Part shown: piece after piece, positions 44,777 through 53,200 of the stretch
How positions within the stretch are numbered: the stretch's first letter is position 1
Layout of the letters: the number at the start of each line of letters is the position of its first letter
Made by a program: the position numbers and the translations under genes
The notes under the pieces: model-generated
What the model was told of the DNA's origin: nothing
The model's input: only the letters and a program-made list of their open reading frames with translations
Database searches by the model: none
From: Thermoplasmata archaeon
GTDB taxonomy: Archaea; Thermoplasmatota; Thermoplasmata; Lutacidiplasmatales; SKW197
Assembly (NCBI GenBank): GCA_038874435.1
Contig: JAVZCK010000007.1
Span: forward strand, 41,023 to 105,022
Reading direction: 5' to 3'
Length of the DNA: 64,000 nt

Positions 44777-45736
44777 TCAATCACAAAGATATGGTGAGTA
44801 TCTCATTACCTTTTCCAGTTCTATTTGGCTTTTCCATATATTTCTGCAATCGCAGGTCATCTCTAAGAATTCTGGTTTCTGGGAAAGATTGTATTCTCTA
44901 AGTAGTGAAATTGCCTTTTCATCGCATTTCCTACAGTTGTGGATGCCCCTGTGTTTCCCTGCACCAGATGGATGCGAAATTATGGTTTTGTTGATACTTG
45001 TCCTTGCTTTTTTTATCACTTCGAATAGTGACCAGAACCACGGTGGTCTATACTCTTCTCGCAGGTACATTCTTTCCAGAAAGGTGCCCTTCTGCACATT
45101 CACAGGATTTATGGAAATTACATCAGTGTGTCTTGCAACAGTGTGAATAGAATTAAGTGTGTCCGCAATAGCTTCCTTTTCCGCTAGAAATGGTGGCTTC
45201 AGCAAGAGATAGGCTCTTGTTCTTATCCCCTGCATTCTGAGTTTTTCCAAAGCCATCATATAACTTTCGACACTTTCACCTTTTCTCACGCACTTTGTAA
45301 GGACAACATTGTTAGTAGATTCAACTCCGAGAGCAATCTCCAACGATGGAACAAATCCTTTTAGTGGGATAGCGTTTAATGCAAATTCTGGTCTTGTTTC
45401 CACAAGCACATGGTTGCACTTCTCAGCAAGTATCCTCATAATCTTTTCTCTTGTATCAGGCATAATCTCGTCATCATCAAGGAAACTGCCAGATGTGTAG
45501 ATTTTCACAAATTCTTCTCCTCTGTAGGCCTTCAATCCATTCTCTATCTGCTTCAAGATGTCCTCCTGAGTGACATTTTCTATGCTCTCGTTTTTGTAGC
45601 CACACATTAAACATCCTGCTTTTCTCGCCCACCTGCAACCTCTAGTCCGAATAACCATTGCAAATACTTTTTCAATTTTTCCGTCTACAAGTTCCCTTTC
45701 ATGCCAAATACTGGCGGGCATTTTCTTATCTTCCAT
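44777..45736 (-). CDS. raSEA: Archaeosine synthase radical SAM subunit RaSEA
   Basis: A 319-residue radical SAM enzyme. The cluster motif is TRGCRWARKAGCLMC (Cys-x7-Cys-x2-Cys), typical of the RaSEA group. Additional cysteines lie in the C-terminal part (HNCRKCDEKA, TCDCRN). With ArcS it converts the lysine-preQ0 adduct in tRNA to archaeosine at position 15. The ATG at 45736 is used; a TTG at 45739 adjoins it. The gene overlaps rbkR by 11 bases, so translation is coupled. No arcS is in the window. Confidence 0.9.
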   Translation of the reverse strand: MEDKKMPASIWHERELVDGKIEKVFAMVIRTRGCRWARKAGCLMCGYKNESIENVTQEDILKQIENGLKAYRGEEFVKIYTSGSFLDDDEIMPDTREKIMRILAEKCNHVLVETRPEFALNAIPLKGFVPSLEIALGVESTNNVVLTKCVRKGESVESYMMALEKLRMQGIRTRAYLLLKPPFLAEKEAIADTLNSIHTVARHTDVISINPVNVQKGTFLERMYLREEYRPPWFWSLFEVIKKARTSINKTIISHPSGAGKHRGIHNCRKCDEKAISLLREYNLSQKPEFLEMTCDCRNIWKSQIELEKVMRYSPYLCD

Positions 45737-46388
45737 CAATCTCTACCCTCACTATCACTCTGTCTCCATCTTTTAGATTCAGGAGGCTCCTCAAATTGTA
45801 CTTTGAGACCACTTCCATCACATCTGTATGATGAGAGCGTTCTGGGATGATCACAACACAGATCAACTCTTGAATTGTAGCCCTGAAACATTTCACATTT
45901 CCGTAGGTTCTATCCCTTTCGGAGAATCCATGGAGAAGGATACCAGTTTTCTCCTTCAGCATCAGAAACGTACTCAGATATTCCTTCTCAAGTTTAATGT
46001 TGAGTGTGCCTGGGAAGGGTTTAAATCCAAAAAGTTCGAAAATTTGCTCTGCATACTGCTCTTTTCCAATGTAGAATTTACCCTCTCCAAATCCCTTTGT
46101 GACATAGCCAGTAATCTCAACTCTGTTTTTTCCGTATAGAATTCTCCCAAGTTCTTCGCAGAGTTGGACCAATTCCTTCTTTCCCTTGTCCGTAATTTTT
46201 AATTTTGCTTTTTTCCCTGATACGCGAAGAATCATCTCTAATTCTATCAACTCGTTTATGTAGAGAGAGGCACACTGCTGGCTCTTTCCTATAATCTCTC
46301 CGAGTTCAGTAGTCGTGATTTCTACCCAATTCTCAATTCCACCCAGTTCTGCAATTTTCTTTAGTGCGAACAGTAGTTCTGGTTTCAT
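45726..46388 (-). CDS. rbkR: RbkR: winged-helix regulator fused to CTP-dependent riboflavin kinase
   Basis: A 220-residue protein. Residues 1-85 form a winged-helix DNA-binding domain (TTTELGEIIGKSQQCASLYINEL). Residues 90-220 form the archaeal riboflavin kinase, with FKPFPGTLNIKL and the GFGEGKFYIG loop; it makes FMN using CTP. Fused members repress their own riboflavin genes. A TATA box at 46411-46418 lies 23-30 bases before the ATG, and the palindrome CAGTA-N5-TACTG lies just upstream (46423-46437), where autoregulation could act. It leads a unit with RaSEA. Confidence 0.93.
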   Translation of the reverse strand: MKPELLFALKKIAELGGIENWVEITTTELGEIIGKSQQCASLYINELIELEMILRVSGKKAKLKITDKGKKELVQLCEELGRILYGKNRVEITGYVTKGFGEGKFYIGKEQYAEQIFELFGFKPFPGTLNIKLEKEYLSTFLMLKEKTGILLHGFSERDRTYGNVKCFRATIQELICVVIIPERSHHTDVMEVVSKYNLRSLLNLKDGDRVIVRVEIDGR

Positions 46389-46410
46389 CTGTTGCCGAAT
46401 GGAGCAAGAG

Positions 46411-46418
46411 TATATATA
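46411..46418 (-). promoter_or_regulatory. TATA box for rbkR-raSEA
   Basis: TATATATA lies 23-30 bases before the ATG at 46388; a leaderless transcript is likely. Confidence 0.7.
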
Positions 46419-46422
46419 CCTT

Positions 46423-46437
46423 CAGTAAGAAATACTG
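46423..46437. promoter_or_regulatory. Palindrome, candidate RbkR operator
   Basis: CAGTA-agaaa-TACTG is a perfect 5-base inverted repeat just upstream of the rbkR TATA box. RbkR proteins bind palindromes near their own promoters, so this is a candidate site; the link is inference. Confidence 0.4.
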
Positions 46438-46550
46438 GCTTATGGCATTTGAGAATTGTTTTCTTTTCTCCTTACCTGGCATAGCTCGTTGATTTTACAG
46501 AAAACTATTTCAATGGGTTTCCTAATCTCGGTATTGCGTTGGTGTTTGAG

Positions 46551-48689
46551 ATGCCTTATACCCGAGACGAGGTAAAAAAATACCTTGATGAAATAGAAGA
46601 TTTACTCGTAAACAGTAGAAAGGTCAATGGAGATATAACTTCAGTTGATCGGCTCATTAATCAGGCAAAGCAGCTATTCGAGAAGGGAGAGCTTGAAGAA
46701 ACGATGACATATTTAAATGAAGCAAGGGATCGTCTCAATGAAATTTATGCCCAAGGTGCGAAGGAACAGTTATCATTTCTTAGGGGTCTCACATCTGCAA
46801 TAAAGAACACAGGTATTGATCCAAAGGAGTTGAGAGAGTATCTCAAGAACACTAGAACTTTCTTTGAGAATAAAGATTACATAATGGCATATAAAACGGC
46901 TGCTGAAGGAATGAACTTTGCCACCCAGCTCATCCAGAAGGATCCTGTGCTAAAACAAAATATATATAAGTCCAGACAAAAATTTGGAATTTCTGAAGGA
47001 TTCCTACAAAAGCTTGAGAAAACCGAAGGGCCAAAGGCAAAAGTGGAGATTCCAGAAAGAACCGAGAAAATTTACCTTCTTGATACCAAGCTCAAAATGG
47101 CGAAAGATGCGGGTATTGACCTTTCAACCATTGACGATGACCTAAAATCGTTAGACAAACTGATTGAAGCATGTGATGAGAAACTCACGGTGGTTCTGAA
47201 CGAGAAGGCAAAGGAGAAACTAAACGCTTATAAACAAAAAGTTGAAGATTTCAAGAGGGATGGGGTAGATGTAGGTAAAATCGAGGAAAATCTAGCGTTA
47301 TTAATGGAAAGAGCTGAAGAACTTAGTTTTGAGGATTTGTTTGGAGAATTGAAGAACATAGAGGAAGCGCTACAGCACCCTGACCTCTACATCAACGCTC
47401 TCAAAAAGAGAATAGAGATTTTGAAGGAGATGGGTGTAGATGTAAAGGAATTTGATACTGCACTGGGACAGGCACAGCTATTTAGAACAGATGGTAATCT
47501 TGCAAGTGCTTCTGGAATCGCAAAAGAAGCATTTATCAAAATAACTGCCATTGTTGCAGAAAAAATGAAACAAGCAATTGAAAATATGGAGCAACTCTGT
47601 ACATATGCTGCTAACAACAGATTGAAGGGTATCACCAAAGATAGTTATCGTTCAATTCTGGATAATTATACACAAGGAGATTTTTCAGCATGTGCCTCCC
47701 AAATAAAGGAACTCAACACAAAACTTGAAGGTGCATTCAAAGAACACATCAAGGATAAAATTTCTGCATTGAATGTACGGATGAATGTAGCAAGGAATAT
47801 GGGTGTGCCTCTCCCAGGCATTGAAAATGCTCTTCAGAATGTGCGGGAGAAAATTTCTGCAAGAGAATATCTGCAGGCAATCAAGCTCCTCGAAGAAATG
47901 GAGCAAAAATGCGAAACAGATATGCAAAAGTACAGAGAAGTTAACGACCTGATGGGAGACCTTGATAAAAAGATGCAGGGATTGATGGCAGTAGGTTTAG
48001 AGACACAGGATATCCAGGAATTGTTTTCAAAGGTGATTGACCTAAAGAATTCAGATATTAATGCTGCAATAAATGTTGCGAAGATGGGCATTCAGAAAGT
48101 TGATGAGAAACTTAAGGGAGTTCTTTTTGCCTTGGATATGGAGTTTCGGAATGACCCTGCGGAGAAGGGTACACAGACAACAGCAGAACTGGTAGTAAAG
48201 AACACAGGTAATGCTGTAATGAAGGACCTGAAAATTGAGGCCAGTGTGCCTACAACAGGATTGCGACAGAGCATTCCCATTCTGAGAGCTGGGGCTAAAG
48301 AGGCACTGAAGTTCAAGATTGCCATTGAGAGCGACAATGTGACTTTTAAAATTACTACACATAATCCATTAAAGAATGAACCCTTCACATTGAGTAGGGA
48401 ATTCAATTTAAGTGTAAAAGAGGAGAAAAAAGTAGAGCCAAAACCAGAAAAGAAAGAGGAAGCTAAACCTGCGGATCTAGTCCCTCCACCAACAGTTGAG
48501 AAGAAGCCCGAGCCAGAGGTAAAAACATTCGTTAAGAAAACGGCAGATACTGTTTACCAGTGCGCTTTCTGCAGGGGGAAGATTAAACAGGGACTTCCGA
48601 TAATCATCTGTGAATGTGGAGCAACATACCATGAACCATGTGCAAATAGAGTAGGCGTCTGCCAGAAGTGTAAAAAACCGGTCAAGTAA
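46551..48689 (+). CDS. Alpha-helical repeat protein with C-terminal C4HC3 zinc finger (712 residues)
   Basis: Most of the protein is charged alpha-helix in degenerate repeats of about 80-90 residues, each with a pattern like xxGxDxxxxxxxLxxAxxxxxxxxxxxA. At about 535-615 lies a beta-rich domain resembling a CARDB/Ig-like fold (TTAELVVKNTGNA). A lysine/glutamate/proline linker leads to a C-terminal finger: CAFC, CECGATYHEPC, CQKC, a Cys4-His-Cys3 arrangement like Prok-RING/PHD/RINGv. It is probably a cytosolic scaffold. GGTG precedes the ATG at 46551. The 1625-residue protein nearby has the same architecture. Confidence 0.7.
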   Translation: MPYTRDEVKKYLDEIEDLLVNSRKVNGDITSVDRLINQAKQLFEKGELEETMTYLNEARDRLNEIYAQGAKEQLSFLRGLTSAIKNTGIDPKELREYLKNTRTFFENKDYIMAYKTAAEGMNFATQLIQKDPVLKQNIYKSRQKFGISEGFLQKLEKTEGPKAKVEIPERTEKIYLLDTKLKMAKDAGIDLSTIDDDLKSLDKLIEACDEKLTVVLNEKAKEKLNAYKQKVEDFKRDGVDVGKIEENLALLMERAEELSFEDLFGELKNIEEALQHPDLYINALKKRIEILKEMGVDVKEFDTALGQAQLFRTDGNLASASGIAKEAFIKITAIVAEKMKQAIENMEQLCTYAANNRLKGITKDSYRSILDNYTQGDFSACASQIKELNTKLEGAFKEHIKDKISALNVRMNVARNMGVPLPGIENALQNVREKISAREYLQAIKLLEEMEQKCETDMQKYREVNDLMGDLDKKMQGLMAVGLETQDIQELFSKVIDLKNSDINAAINVAKMGIQKVDEKLKGVLFALDMEFRNDPAEKGTQTTAELVVKNTGNAVMKDLKIEASVPTTGLRQSIPILRAGAKEALKFKIAIESDNVTFKITTHNPLKNEPFTLSREFNLSVKEEKKVEPKPEKKEEAKPADLVPPPTVEKKPEPEVKTFVKKTADTVYQCAFCRGKIKQGLPIIICECGATYHEPCANRVGVCQKCKKPVK

Positions 48690-48705
48690 TGGGTATATAG
48701 CTGTT

Positions 48706-49191
48706 TCACTTGTTTTTTCCTTCTTTTTCAGGGATAGGTTCTACTTCTACATGTACCCCTTCAGCATTGACAACCTTCACTTTTGTTCCCACTGGAATTG
48801 TGTGATTTGCAGTGGCACTCCATATATCATGGTCGATTTTTACCTTTCCTTTTAGAGAGTTGGGGATTACTTCTACAGTAACAATTCCAGTTTTTCCAAC
48901 GAGAGATGTTGCAACTGTGGTTGTAGGTGCCTCTGGCTTCCCAGCCATGCGATAAACATACAGAACAATTAATGTTGTGGGAATCGCTGTGGCAAGCACA
49001 ATCACAGGTGCCCAGATAGTAGTAAACATTTCAGGCCAGACTATACCAAAGCAACCCAGTACTATGAGAACCACGCCTGGGACAATAATGAAACCACCAG
49101 GTGCCATGGTCTCAAAGAGCACGAGTCCAATGCCTGTGAAAAGCAAAATCCAGCCAATAATATCCAACCCGACTGTGAGTTCAGCACTCAT
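48706..49191 (-). CDS. NfeD-like membrane protein
   Basis: A 161-residue protein with three transmembrane helices (about 8-28, 34-52, 57-80). A C-terminal OB-fold-type domain (about 95-155, VGKTGIVTVEVIPNSLKGKVKI) is expected on the cytosolic side. NfeD proteins usually partner with a stomatin/SPFH protein or a serine protease in membrane-domain organisation, but no such partner gene adjoins it here. It is convergent with the helical repeat gene (16 bases between). Confidence 0.88.
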   Translation of the reverse strand: MSAELTVGLDIIGWILLFTGIGLVLFETMAPGGFIIVPGVVLIVLGCFGIVWPEMFTTIWAPVIVLATAIPTTLIVLYVYRMAGKPEAPTTTVATSLVGKTGIVTVEVIPNSLKGKVKIDHDIWSATANHTIPVGTKVKVVNAEGVHVEVEPIPEKEGKNK

Positions 49192-49251
49192 ATTTCCTTT
49201 TATTCCCTCGTATTATTTTAATCTTTCTCAGATTTCGGAGGGGTTGTACTA

Positions 49252-50202
49252 TCACTTTTTCCGAGATTCTACCTTAATCTCCCCATTTTCCACCACAATT
49301 TCGCCATCCACAAACACAGTGGGTTTCAGAATCACACCGTGAGCATGGTATCCACATTTTATCTTACCTCCATACCTTGAGTTATCACCGAAACCAATGT
49401 GAACTGTGCCATAGACCTTATTGTCCTCTAGTGGATGCCCCATTAACTTCGCACTTTTATTGACGCCAATCCCGAACTCCGCAATGTTCCTACCTGCTTT
49501 TCCATATGCATCCATCGCCTTGAGAATGTCACCGTTGCTTGCACTCTCAACAAATCCATCTTTTACAGTTAGAGTTACTGGCTCCTGCAGTAATTTCCCA
49601 AACGAGCCGTCTACCACAAGTTTACCATTTGCAGTTTTTTCATCCGGTGCTGCAAAAAATTCACCAGCTGGCAGTGTGGTGAAATCTCCACGGTTTCTGC
49701 ACAGCCCATCATCCTTGTCAATCCATCTGTATTTTGTGAATCTCATCACGATTTCTGTGCCCTTTTCAGAAACAATCCTCACTTCTTTCCGCCTCACAAA
49801 TTTCTCTTTCAAAATATCGATTAGTTTTCTGACCTCAAGATAGTTTGCAGTGATGCCACCGCTACTCACCGACTCAGCAGGTACATCAGGCATACTCACA
49901 ATCCTCGCCTTCCTGTTCGCATTTCTCCTAGCTGCAGTATGTGTCATTGAATGCTTCGTCATGATAATTATCGCATCCATGTCCAGCATCATTCTTGCAA
50001 CACAATCTGGTGGTTCAACACCATCTCTTCCCAATACTGGCATCATCAAAGAAAGCACATCAGCACCCATTTCCTGGGCAGACTCAAAAAAAACCTCTGC
50101 AATTTTTTCCTTTTCAGTATCAGTGATAATCAGTAACTTCTCCCTCTTTTTGATGTCTAGACAGTTCTTGAGCACATTCCTAGCCCCATCTATTAGTGCC
50201 AT
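49252..50202 (-). CDS. M29-like aminopeptidase (aminopeptidase T/AmpS family)
   Basis: A 316-residue protein with an N-terminal Rossmann-like half (LLIITDTEKEKIAEVFFESA) and a C-terminal half carrying the metal-site pattern of the M29 group: AEFGIGVN, DNKVYGTVHIGFGDNSRYGG, and a late His in CGYHAHGVIL. The family contains metal-dependent aminopeptidases. This member is shorter than classical M29 enzymes (about 400 residues), and some ligands differ, so the activity is uncertain. Confidence 0.82.
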   Translation of the reverse strand: MALIDGARNVLKNCLDIKKREKLLIITDTEKEKIAEVFFESAQEMGADVLSLMMPVLGRDGVEPPDCVARMMLDMDAIIIMTKHSMTHTAARRNANRKARIVSMPDVPAESVSSGGITANYLEVRKLIDILKEKFVRRKEVRIVSEKGTEIVMRFTKYRWIDKDDGLCRNRGDFTTLPAGEFFAAPDEKTANGKLVVDGSFGKLLQEPVTLTVKDGFVESASNGDILKAMDAYGKAGRNIAEFGIGVNKSAKLMGHPLEDNKVYGTVHIGFGDNSRYGGKIKCGYHAHGVILKPTVFVDGEIVVENGEIKVESRKK

Positions 50203-50236
50203 AAATCAGAGAAAACCTCAACACAGATATAACTTT

Positions 50237-53200
50237 CTAAAGTTTCAGTGCGGGGAGTTTCTTCGCAACCACTTTTTCTTCAAAAGAGGTACTACATGCG
50301 TTACATTTGCCGACCCTCTTCGCACAGGGCTCATGGTAAACTGCACCGCACTTGCATTTTATTATTGCTAGTCCAGCCTTAATCTTACCCTTGCAGAAGT
50401 TGCATTTCTCATTGCCAGTAGCAACACCTTTCTCAAACTCAATTTTGACTTCCTCTGTAGGTTCTTTGGGTTTTTCCTCAACTTTTGGCTCCGCTTTTGC
50501 CTCTTCTTTCACCTCTGGCACAAGTGCTGGAACTGGCGTTTCGGGTGCTGGCTGAGACGGCGCGATCTCGGGCTTCGGCTGTGGTTGTACCTCCTCTTTT
50601 TCCTTTCCTGGCACAATAATCTTAGGTTTCTTTTCAGTCCTCTCCTCTCTCTCCTCAGCTTCTACTTTCTTTGCTTCTTTCTCTGCTGTTTCCTTTCTTT
50701 CCTTTTCTTCTTCATAAGCATCCACAAGTTTCTTTGCTATCTCTATGGACTTCCTTGTCAGTTCTATTGCTTTTCTGTAATCCCTTGTTTTTTCGTAGAG
50801 CGCTTCCTTCAGTGTGTCCTCGCTCTCTTTTGTGTCAAGCCCATACTTCCGAGCATTCGCAATTGCAGAATCTGCCGTGTAAAGCAGGTCTGTTAGTTCT
50901 CTGTGCATATCCTTCGCCATTTCAATTGCCACATCACACTGCTGGATCTGGGCTATTGCATCGGGCATCTTTCCTTGGGCATAGGACTCTTTTGCTTTCT
51001 TTAGCAAGTTTTCTGCTTCTGTAACAAGGACGCCCATGTTCTTTGCATAGTTTAGTTTTACCTCTACCTGGTATATGACTGTTGATAACTTCGTCTTCAC
51101 ATTCTCATATAATTCTTGCATGGCATTGTTGAGGAATGTATTCAAGCCATCGTATGCCTTGCTATTTAAGGCGATTTTCGCCTGCGTAAGAGCTTCCATT
51201 GATGTAGTTGTGTCAATACCCACCTTCTCTGCACTTATTATCTGGCTCTCGAACAAATTGATTTTTTCAGAAATTGCTTTGTGATATTCTGATTGAATTT
51301 TATCTATTGTCTCTACTAACTGCTTATATGCCACATCATAAACCCTCTCACTAATTTGCGTCTTGCACTTATCGAGTGCCTGAGTATACTCTGTCACATC
51401 TATTAACTCCGCTGCCTGTTCTATTGTCCTCTGCAGCTGGCTAGTCAATCGTTGCATCGTATCGGTGATCATCTTCTCTCCATAGTCCTTGGCCTTGTTT
51501 ATGAACTCTGGGACTTTTTCAAACTCACCCGTTTCTATAGCTGACCTCGCTTGGGTGATCAACGCAGACAATCTACTCGTATCAAGTTTGAGTTCGTTAC
51601 CAACAGTAACCAAGTTCTCTATCGAAGCAAGCTGTGCAGTAAGATAGTTTCTAAATGTATTTTTTGCTGCCTCTATGCACTTCTTTGCGAGTTGAAGTGC
51701 CTCTGTATACTTGCCACTTTCCAGTGCTGCCTTTGCCTGTCCAAAAATTTCTTTTGCCTCAGTGAGCTCTGCCCCGTATTTATAGGCCTCGGTGATTCGT
51801 GTCCTGGCAATTTGAATGATATCGTTGATTTCACGCATTCTCTCTTTTACCTCTGCTATCATGTCAGAGGTGCTGACGGCAAGTTCCATAGCTTTTATAT
51901 AATCTCCTCTTGCCAGTGCTGTTTTTGCATTTTTCAGGTTTTCTTCGATATTAGAAGGAACTACTATTCCAGACCTTTTCGCTTCTTCAATCTTGCTCTG
52001 GGCGGTTGCAATTGCAGATGAAGCCATGCTGTACTGAAGTTCCGCTCGTTCCAGTTCTCCTTCAGAACGCATAGCCAAGTTCAAAGCTTCCTTATAGTTC
52101 TTCTGGCTTAATGCTACCTTTGCCTGAGCTATCATGTTCTCTGCAATTACAGTTATTGCACCAGAGCGTTTTGCGTTTGTAATCACCGTCTGGAACGAGT
52201 TGATCAACTTCTCAATGTGTCGTATAATTGCAGCATCAACATCAGCCATGCACTTTGCAGCAATGTCCTGAGCCATTTTGTAGTTGCTGGTTTTAAGTGC
52301 GTTCATTGCTTGGCTAAGCAGCGTTTTGCTTGCGGATACATCTATTCGCAAACTCTCTGCTTCATTAATTTTCTCATGTGCCTTTTTAATCTCCATTGCA
52401 GCATTCTGTGAAGCCGCAACCACCTTCTCAAGTTCATCCCTGCTTTCCGTTGCGTATCTCAATGAGTTTACATAGTCACCTTTTTCAAATGATATTCTTG
52501 CCTCGCGGATAAGCTCTTCCGCCTTAGGCACATGGACATTTAAATCCCGAGCATTCCTTATCAGATTCTCAATTTCTGAAATCCTCAATGTGATATGGTC
52601 CCTTAAAAGTGTAGAAATCTCATCATTACATGTTTTAGCAAGCTCTAAAGAACGCATGTAGTCCTTATTCTTCATATAACCCTTTGCTTCTTCCAGCATC
52701 TCCCTTATTTTTGTGGTGACTATGCCAAACTGTTCTGCAATAGTTATTTTATCTGCAACCTCAAGAATTATTTTTGCTGAATGATACTGGGATGAAAGTT
52801 TCGCGGCTTCATCCTTTGTGAGTTTTGCATATTCTAGTGCGGTCTCATAGTCATTGTTTTCAAATGCCACTTTTGCTTTAAGCAGAAGGTCCTTAACTTT
52901 TGAAATGTCAGCATTGCTCTTCTTTGCTTCTGCCACCATTGTAGCCGCTGTTGAAATTTCATCAAATGCCTGCTGGCTCAATTTCTTTATTCGTTCCGCC
53001 TCTGTATGGCATTTGTGAGCTAGCTCATAACCCTTGAGATAATTCCCGCCCTCAATTTCTGACTTAGCTTCCATCAGAAGGTTTTTCAAATTTGTGATAT
53101 CAATCCCACTCTTCTTTGCTTCTATGAGCACAAGCTTTGCAGCAGTAAATTCCTCCTCAGTTTTGGATATGAGAAGACGGTTCAGTTTTGTCCTGATCTC

